A stretch of 64,000 bases of DNA from Acinetobacter sp. NIPH 2699 (GCF_022549355.1 NZ_JAKZGL010000016.1:1-64000); one strand, 5' to 3'. Positions 8,398 through 19,436 are shown, counted from the stretch's first letter. Notes: a model not told the origin generated them from the sequence alone. Translations and numbers: made by a program.

Positions 8398-11233
8398 GAG
8401 GCTCATCAATCGCAGGTGGCAAAGGCGCAAGATAAGCAATCACCAGCATGATTGCACCAGACCCAATAAATGAGATCACACGGGTCAATGTGCCACTTTG
8501 CGAGAGGTCAAGTAATAATAATTTAGCCACCACGATGCCTAACAAGGCCGCTCCCACAAACCAAATTTGACGAATATGACGGCGGCTGGAAAAGGTCATT
8601 AATACAAAAGCCAAGATCACCCATAATAAAGTCAAACTCAGTTGCACATCACCGTTTTGCCAAATTGCACCATCCCATAATGGTGTATCCAAATAATGAT
8701 GCATGGCACGAACCACCACACTACTCAAAACCAATAAACCAATTAAAATGGTTGTGACTTTAAAACCCCACTCAATCGATCGCTCAGAACTAAAATCGTG
8801 ATGATAAATGATCCAGATCATGCCAATAAACATCAATAAAGATAAAAGATCAGTCAAATTTAACAGTGGTAACAGATAATATTGCTCGGCAGAATATGGA
8901 TCTAAACTGACCAACACCAACCAAAACAGGGTTAGCCCCCAAACAGGGAGCTGATGAAGCAATTCAGTTTTACCTGACGTAAATAACCAAATACTGTAGA
9001 TCGCAGGGATAAGAGCTAAAGCAATCACGGGCATAATCGGGAAAACAGCCAAGCCAACACTGGCTAAGCTCAGCCAAAGTAAAGTTGACCACACCAGTAA
9101 ATAGCGCTTGGATGCTAAAGGCTTTAACGCCACGAGTAATATGGTTAAGCCAATTGCAGTGATCAAAAAGCTAGCTTGACTTAACTGACTCGACCAATGT
9201 CCTAGCGAATAAACATTTTCTGTCAGACTTATGCCATAGAGTAAAAATAAGAGTCCACCGATCAAGATGAGCTGTAGAGAGTGCCATTGCAATTTTGATT
9301 TCAAATAGACCGCAACACTAAACATCGCCAGTAATACCACAGCAATTGCCAAGTAAGGACTTAATCCATGTTGCTGCCATTGCATCAATTCAACACCAGC
9401 GATCGCACCTGCGTACATGCCTAATGCGATAAAAATACCACCCAACATGCGTGAACTAAAATACTTTTCGACTTGTTGATAATGCAACAAATAGAATGCC
9501 GAAATAAATTGAGCGAAGGCATAAATGACCGTACTTAAGACAGGGAAATGGTCATTGGACCAAACTTGGAACATCAGTGCAATGGAACTGAATAAAACCA
9601 ATGCCACCCCAATGTAACGGCTTAAACGATAACGTTCTGTCACGCCCCAAACAATCAATGCAGTGCCTTGAATCACCCACCCTGTTGATGTCCAATGTGC
9701 ACCTTTGGCAAGTGGGAAGATCAGCGCGACAAAGACAACGGCAAGGATAAAAAAGCTTTTCGCCAAGATCGATAATTGAGGATGCTGACGTTTAATCCAG
9801 ACATTTAAAACAATATAAACAATAGCCAATGCCACTGCACCCCAAGTCAATGCTTGGGTTGAGTTATGCATCAAATAAGCATGCAAGGAAAAACCAAGCA
9901 CAGGTACACTAAAAATCAGACCTACATCTAAAATCGGTGGTAAACGCAGTAATTTTGGCTCTGTTTCCTCTTGTTGGTTTTGTGCACGTAACATCAATTG
10001 GCTATAACGAATACTCAACCAAATAAATAAGGCGATATGTAACCACAAGATCAGATCAAGCGTTTTATATTGTTGATGATCTGCATAAATACCAATGACC
10101 GCTCCACCAATAAACATCGTGGCAAAAAAAGCAATTTGGTGCAGAATCTTCCAAGGTTGAATAAAATTGACCACTGCAACAGCCAAATTAATCAGAAAAT
10201 AATAAGCAAATAAGAAGATCACGTCAGGATGGTTTTGTGGAATAAGCAATGGCGCAAGATAGGCCATGGTCAATGCAAGAATTGCTAAATACAAAGCCTG
10301 TTGTTTTAAGCTGAGATAGACGGTCACCAATAATAAAATCACAAAGAGGATGCTAGCAGTGGTCAAACTACCAATCACAGCAAAATGATGCGAGAAAATC
10401 AGCGTTAAAAAGACGACAGCTAAACCTAAGCCCTGTAAAGCCACTGCAAATAACTGATTTTTCTTTTGCAGTAAATAGCCAACAACCGTTGTGATCCCAC
10501 CTGCACTTGCAATAAAGCCGAGTTTAACACCGAGACTTAACTGCCAATGTTCACTGGCAAACCGTAGCAGCAACACCACGCCAACCATTAAAATCGCCAC
10601 GGCAACACGTAGAATTGGATTGCCATGTATCATCCAATCAAATGCAGGCTGCCACCATGCCACATCTTTAGATTCAAATGAATTCGGGATTGGTGGAGCG
10701 TTTTGAATATTGGGTTGTTGACTTGAATCAGAATGGGCTTGCATCCAAGCAGGATGTTGTGACTCAGACTCTGGAAAAGCTGTGGCTGTCATCGAAGGCT
10801 GAGCTAATTCAATATCTTGAGGACGGTATGCAGATTCAGTTTTCGACTCAACCATTGAAAGCTGTTCTAAATGCAGCAACCTCGTTTGAAATGCACTGAT
10901 GGTTTGAACCAAACACAACATCAGCACCAATAATGCACCACCCGCAAGCCACATCCATGTATTGGCATAAGCAAATAATGCAAGCAATGCCGTGCTATAA
11001 ATCAGTACCCGCTGTATCCCAATTCCAGCAGATTGAGCAAAATAACTGGGAGCAGCTTGCTCCAACTGACATAAACGTTGGTGAATTTCAGAAAGGATGT
11101 GCACAATAACAACGGTTAATCCCACTGTGGCAGCAACAATAGTTCCCTGCCATTTAAATGCAATTGCACAAGCCAGCAACACAGTCAAAGCAATTAAAAC
11201 AATGACAATTCCCTGTTTGTTTTTTTTATACAT
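8384..11233 (-). CDS. DUF2339 multi-pass membrane protein
   Basis: Very hydrophobic 949-residue protein with more than twenty predicted membrane helices. The first two helices lie at about residues 9-50 and are followed by a short helical HQRLCQLEQ-type segment. A further hydrophobic pair is followed by a polar linker (about 125-195, rich in Ser, Gln and Pro), then a long run of helices to the end. This matches the DUF2339 (predicted membrane protein) family, whose function is not established. It is monocistronic, convergent with mscS, and divergent from polA by 188 bp. The loading of Ala, Leu and Ile in every helix makes distant-family guesses unsafe. Confidence 0.83.
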   Translation of the reverse strand: MYKKNKQGIVIVLIALTVLLACAIAFKWQGTIVAATVGLTVVIVHILSEIHQRLCQLEQAAPSYFAQSAGIGIQRVLIYSTALLALFAYANTWMWLAGGALLVLMLCLVQTISAFQTRLLHLEQLSMVESKTESAYRPQDIELAQPSMTATAFPESESQHPAWMQAHSDSSQQPNIQNAPPIPNSFESKDVAWWQPAFDWMIHGNPILRVAVAILMVGVVLLLRFASEHWQLSLGVKLGFIASAGGITTVVGYLLQKKNQLFAVALQGLGLAVVFLTLIFSHHFAVIGSLTTASILFVILLLVTVYLSLKQQALYLAILALTMAYLAPLLIPQNHPDVIFLFAYYFLINLAVAVVNFIQPWKILHQIAFFATMFIGGAVIGIYADHQQYKTLDLILWLHIALFIWLSIRYSQLMLRAQNQQEETEPKLLRLPPILDVGLIFSVPVLGFSLHAYLMHNSTQALTWGAVALAIVYIVLNVWIKRQHPQLSILAKSFFILAVVFVALIFPLAKGAHWTSTGWVIQGTALIVWGVTERYRLSRYIGVALVLFSSIALMFQVWSNDHFPVLSTVIYAFAQFISAFYLLHYQQVEKYFSSRMLGGIFIALGMYAGAIAGVELMQWQQHGLSPYLAIAVVLLAMFSVAVYLKSKLQWHSLQLILIGGLLFLLYGISLTENVYSLGHWSSQLSQASFLITAIGLTILLVALKPLASKRYLLVWSTLLWLSLASVGLAVFPIMPVIALALIPAIYSIWLFTSGKTELLHQLPVWGLTLFWLVLVSLDPYSAEQYYLLPLLNLTDLLSLLMFIGMIWIIYHHDFSSERSIEWGFKVTTILIGLLVLSSVVVRAMHHYLDTPLWDGAIWQNGDVQLSLTLLWVILAFVLMTFSSRRHIRQIWFVGAALLGIVVAKLLLLDLSQSGTLTRVISFIGSGAIMLVIAYLAPLPPAIDEPQKER

Positions 11234-11421
11234 AGACTTATATCAATAAAACAGTTTGATTGGAGCTATCTTACTTGATCACTAGATAAGCAGCTATTTT
11301 TGCATACAAAATACTGCAATTTTTTAAAGCGACGTAGATCGTCATTGCACAACACGGCAACAAGGACAGCGATCACTTTTTCACGTAAAATACCTGCTAA
11401 CTTATAATTAGGATTTGCGCA

Positions 11422-14187
11422 ATGCCACCTTTTGTCTTGGTTGACGGGTCTTATTTTTTATTTCGTGCTTATCACGCATTACCTCCATTAACGACGTCTA
11501 CTGGCTTACATACCAATGCAATACGTGGTGCAATTTCAGCAATTCAAAAATTGATGCGTCGTACCCAACCGACGCATATGGCGGTGATTTTTGATACACC
11601 AGAACCCACCTTTCGCCATAAATTGTCACCCATCTATAAGGGCGATCGCCCAAGCATGCCAGAAGAATTGTCTCAACAGATTCCTTATTTACATGCATTG
11701 ATCAAAGCACAAGGGATTCCTTTATATTATCTCGCAGGTGCAGAAGCTGATGATATTATTGGAACTTTGACCAAGCAGGCGCTGAGTGAGGGCCATCATG
11801 TTCTGATCTCTACAGGTGACAAAGACATGGCGCAATTGGTCAATGAACATGTCAAACTTGAAGATAGTTTCAAAGAACGTGTCCTTGACGAAGCGGGTGT
11901 TTTTGAGAAATTTGGCGTTCATCCGCATCAAATTATTGATTATCTCACCCTCATGGGTGATGCATCAGATGGCATTATGGGCGTTCCAGGTGTGGGTGCA
12001 AAAACTGCGGCTAAACTCCTCAATGAATATGGCTCATTGAATAATATTATTGCCAATGTCGATCAGCTTAAAGGCAAAATCAGTCAAAACATTAAAGACA
12101 GCTTAGACAACATCAAGGTTGATCACCAACTTGCCAGTATCGTCTGTGATCTTGAATTAAATCTAGATTGGCATGAGCTTAAACTCAGCAATCCAAACAT
12201 CGAAAGTCTACGTCATCTCTATACAGAACTCGAATTCCGTAACCAATTACAATCTTTAGACCACCCGAATAATCCAAATACCCCCGCTTATCAGCAAACC
12301 TCACAAAAAATTGTGAAAGCAGAGCAAAAAGCTGAAACGGTGGTTACCGAAGATCATGCCACACTTTCAAGTCAAGATGATCAACTGGGTACAGCGACCT
12401 ATCACACGGTGCTTACACAACAAGATTGGGATGCATTGCTACAACGTATGCAACAAGCAGACCATTTTGCAATTGATACTGAAACCACGAATTTAGATTA
12501 TCGTGTTGCCGAATTGGTTGGCTTCTCAGTCGCGTTTGATGCCAATGATGCATACTATGTACCTGTGGCGCATGACTATGAAGGTGCACCTGAACAACTC
12601 AATCGTGATCAAGTTCTCGCGCAAATCAAGCCGATTCTTGAAAATGATCAAGTGAAGAAAATTGGTCATCATCTTAAATACGATGCCCATATCTTCGCCA
12701 ACCATGGCATTACCATTCAAGGCTGGTACTTCGATACCATGCTGGCATCCTATGTATTGAATGCCGTAGCAACACGTCATGGCATGGATGATGTCGCACG
12801 ACTTTATCTGAGCCATTTGACCACCACCTTTGAGCAAATTGCAGGCAAAGGTGCAAAACAGAAAAGCTTCAATCAAATTGAACTCGAAGTTGCAGCACAT
12901 TATGCAGCCGAAGATGCCCATGTCACTTATCGTCTTTACGAGGTTTTATCTGGGAAATTAAAAAGCTCTCCAGAACTCGTAAATATTCTGTATAACATCG
13001 AAATGCCAGTTGCACGTGTGTTGACCGCCATGGAAGAAGATGGCATTAAGCTTGATCATCAATTCCTTGATCAACTCAGTGTTGAGTTTTCAAAGACCAT
13101 ACAAACATTGGAAAATCAGGCAACTGAATTGGCAGGAGAAGCGTTTAATGTGTCTTCTCCAAAACAAGTGGGCGAAGTCTTATTTGAAAAACTTGGCATT
13201 AAAGGCGGTAAAAAAACCGCAACTGGACAGTTCAGTACCAGTGAAAGTATTTTAGAAAAAATTGAGCATCCGCTGGCTGAAGTTATTTTAGAGCACCGTG
13301 GATTGGCAAAACTGAGAAATACCTATACTGACCGTCTTATTGAACAGTCGCATGATACAACACACCGTGTTCATACCAGTTATCACCAAGCCTTAACCAC
13401 AACAGGTCGCCTATCTTCGACTGATCCAAACCTACAAAATATTCCAATTCGTACGCCAATTGGTCGTCAAATCCGTAAAGCTTTTATTGCACCTGAAGGT
13501 CGTGTGCTATTGGCAGCCGATTACTCACAAATTGAACTACGTTTGATGGCACATTTTTCCCAAGACGATGCTTTGATTCATGCATTCCAGCAAGGTCAGG
13601 ATGTACACCGCCGTACAGCCTCAGAAGTATTGGGTATTGCAATTGAAGATGTCACCAATGACCAACGTCGCCAAGCGAAAGCAGTCAACTTTGGTCTACT
13701 GTATGGCATGTCGGAATTTGGTCTTACCCGTCAACTGGGTTTTACACGAGAAGAATCACGTAGCTATATCGCACGTTATTTCCAACGCTATCCAGGTGTA
13801 TTGGATTATATGGAACGCACGCGTCAGATTGCACGTGAACAAGGTTTTGTTGAAACGATTCTAGGTCGTCGCCTGTATACACCTGATATTTTGGCCAGTA
13901 ATAAAATGATCAAGCAAGCTGCTGAACGAGCTGCGATTAATGCACCTTTGCAAGGTAGTGCAGCTGATATTATCAAGTTAGCAATGATTGCCGTGGATCA
14001 AATGTTGCCAAAAGATCAAGCCAAACTCTTACTACAAGTCCACGATGAATTGGTATTTGAAGCAGATGCGACTATTGCTGATGAAATTTCTACGCAAATC
14101 GCTGAAGTCATGCAGTCAGTCTTGAAAATTTCCGTTCCATTTGTGGTTGAAGTTGGGCAAGGACTGAATTGGGACGCAGCGCATTAA
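11422..14187 (+). CDS. polA: DNA polymerase I
   Basis: Full-length Pol I, 921 residues, for Okazaki fragment maturation and excision repair. The N-terminal 5' nuclease domain (about 1-290) has GAEADDIIGTL and TGDKDMAQLV. The 3'-5' proofreading exonuclease domain (about 325-510) keeps the catalytic DxE pair (Asp352 and Glu354 in IDTETTNLD). The polymerase domain (about 530-921) has motif A AADYSQIELRLMAH, motif B around RRQAKAVNFGLLYG, and motif C QVHDELVFE. All three activities look intact. ATG 11422 follows TTAGGATTTGCGCA. A strong terminator follows. Confidence 0.97.
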   Translation: MPPFVLVDGSYFLFRAYHALPPLTTSTGLHTNAIRGAISAIQKLMRRTQPTHMAVIFDTPEPTFRHKLSPIYKGDRPSMPEELSQQIPYLHALIKAQGIPLYYLAGAEADDIIGTLTKQALSEGHHVLISTGDKDMAQLVNEHVKLEDSFKERVLDEAGVFEKFGVHPHQIIDYLTLMGDASDGIMGVPGVGAKTAAKLLNEYGSLNNIIANVDQLKGKISQNIKDSLDNIKVDHQLASIVCDLELNLDWHELKLSNPNIESLRHLYTELEFRNQLQSLDHPNNPNTPAYQQTSQKIVKAEQKAETVVTEDHATLSSQDDQLGTATYHTVLTQQDWDALLQRMQQADHFAIDTETTNLDYRVAELVGFSVAFDANDAYYVPVAHDYEGAPEQLNRDQVLAQIKPILENDQVKKIGHHLKYDAHIFANHGITIQGWYFDTMLASYVLNAVATRHGMDDVARLYLSHLTTTFEQIAGKGAKQKSFNQIELEVAAHYAAEDAHVTYRLYEVLSGKLKSSPELVNILYNIEMPVARVLTAMEEDGIKLDHQFLDQLSVEFSKTIQTLENQATELAGEAFNVSSPKQVGEVLFEKLGIKGGKKTATGQFSTSESILEKIEHPLAEVILEHRGLAKLRNTYTDRLIEQSHDTTHRVHTSYHQALTTTGRLSSTDPNLQNIPIRTPIGRQIRKAFIAPEGRVLLAADYSQIELRLMAHFSQDDALIHAFQQGQDVHRRTASEVLGIAIEDVTNDQRRQAKAVNFGLLYGMSEFGLTRQLGFTREESRSYIARYFQRYPGVLDYMERTRQIAREQGFVETILGRRLYTPDILASNKMIKQAAERAAINAPLQGSAADIIKLAMIAVDQMLPKDQAKLLLQVHDELVFEADATIADEISTQIAEVMQSVLKISVPFVVEVGQGLNWDAAH

Positions 14188-14203
14188 TCTCTTATTCTGA
14201 ACA

Positions 14204-14232
14204 AAAAAAGAGATGCTAGGCATCTCTTTTTT
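14204..14232. terminator. Terminator after polA
   Basis: Inverted repeat AAAAAAGAGATGC / GCATCTCTTTTTT with a 3-nt loop TAG. It is flanked by an A tract and a T tract, so it can also serve the convergent yggT operon. Confidence 0.88.
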
Positions 14233-14260
14233 AATAAAAGCAAAAGCTTACAAACCAAAG

Positions 14261-14809
14261 CTAGACAATTGCTCTCAGCATCGTTTCTGCTACAAATAAC
14301 ACCAAAAATGCGAGAATCGGTGATAAATCAATCATCCCCATACTTGGCATCACTTTACGGAAAGGTGCCAAAATTGGCTCAACCAATTCCTGAATCACCT
14401 CCATATAAGGTGATCGAAATTGCGAAAGCATCATGATCCAGCTACAAATAATAAAGGCAAAAATCATATATTTAAGGATCGTTACCAAAGACAATAGCAT
14501 TTCTTTTACTGTAGAAACAATAAAATACAAGGTACTCCCCGTACCAATGCCTGATAAATGCTTTTCTCCCCACATTTTCAGAAAGTAAAGCAAAATAACC
14601 AAAACTAATGCGGCTAAATTAACCCGTCCTTTGCTTACCGTTGGGAAAATACGGCTGAAAACATCTACAATCTTGGTTGCTTTCGTCGTTGAAAGAACCA
14701 CAGGATTGTAGGGAGTGACTGCCGCCAATTGCATTAAAAAACGGAAAAAGATCAACAAAATTGCAACATTGATCAAAACACCAAAAATTAGCGCAGAACT
14801 TGCACCCAT
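14261..14809 (-). CDS. yggT: YggT family membrane protein
   Basis: YggT-family integral membrane protein of 182 residues with two copies of the YggT repeat. Each copy has two hydrophobic segments, and the N-terminal copy carries the YNPVVLSTTKATKIVDVFSRIFP-type block while the second has YMEVIQELVEPILAPFRKVMPSMGMIDLSP. The family is associated with membrane and osmotic homeostasis and is often linked to proC, as here (start 17 bp after the proC stop). Biochemical function is unknown. Confidence 0.88.
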   Translation of the reverse strand: MGASSALIFGVLINVAILLIFFRFLMQLAAVTPYNPVVLSTTKATKIVDVFSRIFPTVSKGRVNLAALVLVILLYFLKMWGEKHLSGIGTGSTLYFIVSTVKEMLLSLVTILKYMIFAFIICSWIMMLSQFRSPYMEVIQELVEPILAPFRKVMPSMGMIDLSPILAFLVLFVAETMLRAIV

Positions 14810-14825
14810 AATTGTCTTATCCTAC

Positions 14826-15665
14826 TTAAACTGATTTAGTCTTGTCACTCAACTCTTGCGCAAGCTCGTGGCTACGTTTTTGAGCTGCTGCAAGCGCTGC
14901 TTGAATATTTTGTGAAATCTGTGCACGATCAAACACCTCTAATGCTGCTTGAGTTGTGCCATTTGGTGAAGTCACATTTTTACGTAATTCTGCTGGAGAA
15001 TTTGAACTGGTAATGGCCATTTGTGCCGCACCCAGCGCAGTCTGCAAAGTTAATGCAGTGGCAACTTTTTCATCCAAACCTAAATTTTTACCTGCGCGGA
15101 TCATGCTTTCCATTAAATAGAAAAAGTAGGCAGGACCTGAACCAGATACTGCAGTTACCGCATCAATTTGCGCTTCATTATCCACCCAAATGGTTAAACC
15201 AGTCGCTGCTAAAATTTGACTGGTTAATTCACGATCTTTAGCACCAACAGCCGCAGATGCATAAATACCATGCGCCCCAGTTTGAACCAATGCAGGTGTA
15301 TTCGGCATCACGCGCACAATACGTTCGCTGCCACCGATTAAATTCGAAATGGTTTGAATTTCAGCGCCCGCAATAATTGAAATCACGAGTTTATCTGACA
15401 ACAAGCCTTTTAATGGTTGTAAAACCGTTGCTAATACCTGTGGTTTCACCGCCAAAACAACGACATCAGCCTCTTTGACCGCATCAACATTATCCGTCGT
15501 GGTTTGAATCCCTTTTTCTTCTAATATTTGACGAATCTGCTCTACTGGGTCAGACACTGTAATGCGTGTGGTCGGTAAGCCACGAGAAAGTAGCCCACCA
15601 ATCAAGGCTTGCGCCATATTACCGCCACCGATAAAACAGATATTTTGATTCAATGTTGTCGCCAT
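14826..15665 (-). CDS. proC: Pyrroline-5-carboxylate reductase
   Basis: Last step of proline synthesis: NAD(P)H reduction of 1-pyrroline-5-carboxylate. The Rossmann glycine motif FIGGGNMAQALIGGL is at about residues 11-25, the VLAVKPQ strand at about 71-77, and the family signature AVSGSGPAYFFYLMES at about 171-186. Length of 279 residues is normal. It sits between tilS (stop only 3 bp upstream of its start) and yggT in one minus-strand operon. Confidence 0.95.
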   Translation of the reverse strand: MATTLNQNICFIGGGNMAQALIGGLLSRGLPTTRITVSDPVEQIRQILEEKGIQTTTDNVDAVKEADVVVLAVKPQVLATVLQPLKGLLSDKLVISIIAGAEIQTISNLIGGSERIVRVMPNTPALVQTGAHGIYASAAVGAKDRELTSQILAATGLTIWVDNEAQIDAVTAVSGSGPAYFFYLMESMIRAGKNLGLDEKVATALTLQTALGAAQMAITSSNSPAELRKNVTSPNGTTQAALEVFDRAQISQNIQAALAAAQKRSHELAQELSDKTKSV

Positions 15666-15668
15666 GTC

Positions 15669-17054
15669 CTACTCGTCATGTGATAAAGACTGATGAAAAA
15701 TACAGTCAGAAATTAAACTTGGTTGCCAACCGCCCTGTACCAGATACTCAGATTGCGCCAACCAAAAACCTTTTGGGCTAAAAACCCCAAGCATAACATT
15801 ATCCACGACTAATATTTGAATTGTATGACGGAACCAAGGCAAAATCTGCGCGTCTTGAATAGCTTTTTTCAGCGGCCAATGCCCCACTCGGCCATACAGA
15901 TGAATTTTCTCACCGCCTTGTCGCTTGATTAATTGCAAATTTTGACCTAGTAGGTTTGGAGAAAGCCCCAAATGCTGAGATTCAATTTTAAATTGCCCTG
16001 CCGCAACCTGAATAGATTGCCCCATTAAATAGACTTGAGAAATTTTATCAGGAATCGGGGAAACTTTTTCTGCATACAAAACCTCTTGCGTCAAACGATA
16101 TAATTTTTTCTGATAACGCGCATAATAATATGGATGCACATGTAAAATCGCTTGGGCATCGGGTTTTGCTGCAATCACTTCTTGTTGTAAGCGCTGCACC
16201 ATGTCATAACTTGGACGATATTGCGCATTGCCTTTCATCCAAGCTGAAAGCAATTGGCGTTGCCGTGCGAGTGATAATTTATCTAACTCAATTAAATTCA
16301 GTTCATCATCCGTTGCGCATTGCTGCCAATCATTTTGCAACACATCATCTAAAATCTCCGCAGCATCTTGCATGAGATAGCAACTACGTGCGACAGCCGA
16401 TTGCATTTGAGGAAAACGATGTTGTAAGACATCCCACAAGACTTCTCGACACCATGCACGATCATAATGTGTATCCTGATTGCTTGGGTCCGTCACATAG
16501 TCAAGACCGATTTGTTGCGACCACTGTTCAATTTTCTCACGACTCAAATCTAAAAATGGCCGCCAAATAGTCATGTCCTGACGAATATCAATTTGCTGCA
16601 TCGCAGCCAATCCATGGACACCTGCTCCAGAAAACAAGCGTAATAATAGCGTTTCAGCCTGATCTTGTTGATGATGCGCTAAAACCAAAATTTCATTGGG
16701 TTGTAAATGTTGTTGATAAGCTTGATAACGAGCTTGACGCGCTTGTTGTTCTAAATTGCCTGTTGCAACGTCTACTTGCTGAATAATGCACGGGATATTT
16801 AAAGCATCTGACTGCTGTTGTACAGCACTGCCCCATTCAGCACTCATTGATTGAAGTTGATGATCGACATAAATCGTACGAGTTTTCGTCGGAAAAAGTT
16901 CAGACATTAGAAACAGCAACAGCATGGAATCCATGCCGCCGCTACATCCAATTAGGAATTGAGTTTGTTCAGAAAAATGTTCTGTTTGCGCTAGGATGCG
17001 ATGCCTAAATTGCTGCTGCCAAACTTCATTAAACGTTGATAACGCGCTTCGCAT
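15669..17054 (-). CDS. tilS: tRNA(Ile)-lysidine synthase
   Basis: TilS modifies the wobble cytidine of tRNA-Ile (CAU anticodon) to lysidine, making it AUA-specific. The PP-loop ATPase motif SGGMDS is at residues 38-43. The N-terminal domain also shows [21 protein letters not shown], and the substrate-binding and C-terminal TilS domains follow to residue 461. The first ATG (17054) lies inside the accA 3' end, giving a 64-nt overlap in another frame. The N-terminal residues before the PP-loop are of normal length, so this start is believable. Essential in most bacteria. Confidence 0.94.
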   Translation of the reverse strand: MRSALSTFNEVWQQQFRHRILAQTEHFSEQTQFLIGCSGGMDSMLLLFLMSELFPTKTRTIYVDHQLQSMSAEWGSAVQQQSDALNIPCIIQQVDVATGNLEQQARQARYQAYQQHLQPNEILVLAHHQQDQAETLLLRLFSGAGVHGLAAMQQIDIRQDMTIWRPFLDLSREKIEQWSQQIGLDYVTDPSNQDTHYDRAWCREVLWDVLQHRFPQMQSAVARSCYLMQDAAEILDDVLQNDWQQCATDDELNLIELDKLSLARQRQLLSAWMKGNAQYRPSYDMVQRLQQEVIAAKPDAQAILHVHPYYYARYQKKLYRLTQEVLYAEKVSPIPDKISQVYLMGQSIQVAAGQFKIESQHLGLSPNLLGQNLQLIKRQGGEKIHLYGRVGHWPLKKAIQDAQILPWFRHTIQILVVDNVMLGVFSPKGFWLAQSEYLVQGGWQPSLISDCIFHQSLSHDE

Positions 17055-17815
17055 CGTGATTGAGCATCCATTGGTTGCAATTCATCCAAGGCTTGTTTTA
17101 ACACATCTTTTAGGTCATGCATGACTTTTTCAGGCTGCAAATGTGCCCCCTCACCTTCATCCACAACGTATTCAACAATACCTATCGCTTTTAATTTATC
17201 AGCAGTCAAGGCAAGTGCTTCACTCGCTTGAGCAGCCTTATCTGCTGTTTTCCATAAAATCGAAGCACAGCCTTCAGGTGAAATCACCGAATAAATACTG
17301 TGTGAAAGCATGATCACACGATCAGCAACACCAATACCCAAAGCACCACCAGAACCGCCTTCACCCAGTACCGTTGCAATCACTGGCACCTTCAAACTGG
17401 ACAATTGTGCCAAACTGGTTGCAATTGCTTCTGCCTGACCACGCTCTTCAGCACCAACACCTGGATAAGCACCCATGGTATCAACAAAAGTAAACACTGG
17501 TAAATTGAAGCGTTCGGCCATATCCAGTAACCGTTGTGACTTTCGATAACCTTCTGGATTACACATCCCAAAGTTATGTTGCAGTTTCTCACGCGTACCA
17601 CGTCCACGATGTTGACCCACCACCATGACAGGTTGTCCGTCAAAACGAGCCAGACCGCCAATCATCGCGCCATCATCACCAAATAAACGATCACCATGAA
17701 GTGCATCAAATTCAGTAAAGATTTCACTCACATAATCGAGGAATTGCGGACGTTCAGGATGTCGCGCAATTTGAACCGTAGTCCAAGCCTTGGACTGAGT
17801 CGCTTTATTTTTCAT
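16991..17815 (-). CDS. accA: Acetyl-CoA carboxylase carboxyltransferase subunit alpha
   Basis: Alpha subunit of the carboxyltransferase that, with AccD, moves the carboxyl from biotin to acetyl-CoA in the first step of fatty acid synthesis. The crotonase-like fold shows the expected blocks [50 protein letters not shown] and [14 protein letters not shown]. At 274 residues it is about 45 shorter at the N-terminus than the E. coli protein, which I believe is normal for Acinetobacter. The 3' end overlaps tilS by 64 nt. ATG 17815 is preceded by AGGGATTATTTACGACTT. Confidence 0.94.
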   Translation of the reverse strand: MKNKATQSKAWTTVQIARHPERPQFLDYVSEIFTEFDALHGDRLFGDDGAMIGGLARFDGQPVMVVGQHRGRGTREKLQHNFGMCNPEGYRKSQRLLDMAERFNLPVFTFVDTMGAYPGVGAEERGQAEAIATSLAQLSSLKVPVIATVLGEGGSGGALGIGVADRVIMLSHSIYSVISPEGCASILWKTADKAAQASEALALTADKLKAIGIVEYVVDEGEGAHLQPEKVMHDLKDVLKQALDELQPMDAQSRCEARYQRLMKFGSSNLGIAS

Positions 17816-17915
17816 AAGTCGTAAATAATCCCTAACAAGGATGCAAGGTCTGTTGACGCTTCCTATCAGTTATACACAAGTTGTGTTTTAAGTTGAAAGG
17901 TCAACAGCTCCTAAG

Positions 17916-19436
17916 TTAATCAACAAATTTATCTGACAAAATATGTAGGCCAATATTCCAATGCTTAAATTGCACTTGTTCGTCATGCAAATCCGCAACC
18001 AGTAACGGCCATTGTTTCGCATCGCCAGAAACACTCAATTGCCATTGTTGATCATTTACCACACTCAGTTCAATGGCAGGAAGCATCTGATCACTACGAC
18101 TATGATTCAGTAGAACTGCGAGCCGAAGAATCATACAAAGATAAACCAAGTGCTGACTACCCACTTTTAATACATCATTTTTAGTATCTGCACGTAGCTT
18201 ACGACGATGATGAGAAATCAAGTGTGAAAGATGGTTTTGGTCAATTTGTGAAAAACCGGGAATGTCTGAATGTTGTAATAAATAGGCACCATGACGGTGA
18301 TAACCACCATGACTAATGGCCAATCCAATTTCATGTAAATAAGCCGCACGACGCAGTAAGTCACTGTCTTCAGTGGTTAAATGTAATGACTGAGCTACGC
18401 CATTAAACAAGTGCTGAGCCGTATTTACCACACGCTCTGCTTGTTTTGGGTCAGCATTGTAACGTCCCATCAATGCTTGAACGCTACGATCCCGAATATC
18501 TTCATGTTTGAATCGACCAAGCAAATCGTACATCACACCTTCACGTAATGCACCATCCGAATAAGCGAGTTTATCAATGTTTAATACATCAAAAATCGCA
18601 TATAAAATCGCAAGCCCAGCTGGCAAAACTGCTCGACGATCTTCACGTAAACCGTCGAAATCAATTTCTGAAGTATGCTTAAACTTTAATAAACGATCTT
18701 TAAGCTTATATAGGCCATCATGAGTAAGATTTTCTTGTTCGTCACTCAAACCGAGGTTTATTAGGATTTGTCGACAGGCTTTAATGGTTCCACTCGAACC
18801 CACCACCGTATCCCAACCTTCCGTTTTATAGGTATTGGCAATACCTGACATTTCTTTACGTGCTGCAACCACAGCCTTATCAAAGGCCTTACTCGAAATC
18901 TCACCTTCTGCAAAGAAAGTTTTACTATAAGCGACACAGCCCATCTGCAAAGACTCGGTATAAATCGGCTCAAATTCTTCACCAATAATGAATTCGGTTG
19001 AACCACCACCAATATCAATGACTAAGCGTCGCCCACCATTGGCCATACTATGGGAAACCCCGAGGTAAATTAGACGTGCTTCTTCACGACCTGCAATAAT
19101 TTCAATGGGTTTAGGCAAAATTTCAGCGGCTTTCTGAATAAACTCATGACCATTCTTGGCTTGTCTTAACGCATTGGTTGCAACAATCCTCAAACGATTT
19201 GGCGGCACTGAACTCAAACGACCAACAAAACGGGCTAAACAAGCCAAGCCACGCTGTTGAGCAGCTTCTGTTAAATTTTTATTTTCATCTAGCCCAGCAG
19301 CTAATTGTACTTTTTCTGACATTGAAGCAACTTTTTTAACTTCACCGTGATCAACACGAGCAATTGCAAGATGGAAACTATTTGATCCCATATCAATTGC
19401 AGCAAGTAATTCTTCATCAATCAGAAAATCAGACAT
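17916..19436 (-). CDS. ppx: Exopolyphosphatase (Ppx/GppA family)
   Basis: Ppx/GppA phosphatase of 506 residues that degrades inorganic polyphosphate and may hydrolyse pppGpp. The N-terminal actin-like ATPase fold has DMGSNSFHL (about 15-23), a second phosphate loop VIDIGGGSTEFI (about 139-150), and VVGSSGTIKA (about 211-220). The C-terminal HD-like region includes LHEIGLAISHGGYHRHGAYL. Length and domain order match the long Ppx form. The gene is monocistronic and divergent from trxA across a 270-bp spacer. Whether it acts as Ppx or GppA cannot be settled by eye. Confidence 0.92.
   Translation of the reverse strand: MSDFLIDEELLAAIDMGSNSFHLAIARVDHGEVKKVASMSEKVQLAAGLDENKNLTEAAQQRGLACLARFVGRLSSVPPNRLRIVATNALRQAKNGHEFIQKAAEILPKPIEIIAGREEARLIYLGVSHSMANGGRRLVIDIGGGSTEFIIGEEFEPIYTESLQMGCVAYSKTFFAEGEISSKAFDKAVVAARKEMSGIANTYKTEGWDTVVGSSGTIKACRQILINLGLSDEQENLTHDGLYKLKDRLLKFKHTSEIDFDGLREDRRAVLPAGLAILYAIFDVLNIDKLAYSDGALREGVMYDLLGRFKHEDIRDRSVQALMGRYNADPKQAERVVNTAQHLFNGVAQSLHLTTEDSDLLRRAAYLHEIGLAISHGGYHRHGAYLLQHSDIPGFSQIDQNHLSHLISHHRRKLRADTKNDVLKVGSQHLVYLCMILRLAVLLNHSRSDQMLPAIELSVVNDQQWQLSVSGDAKQWPLLVADLHDEQVQFKHWNIGLHILSDKFVD

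Noticed and set aside
12526..12921. Minus-strand 131-codon ORF opposite polA
   Set aside because: polA is continuous and has all motifs, so this is a shadow frame.
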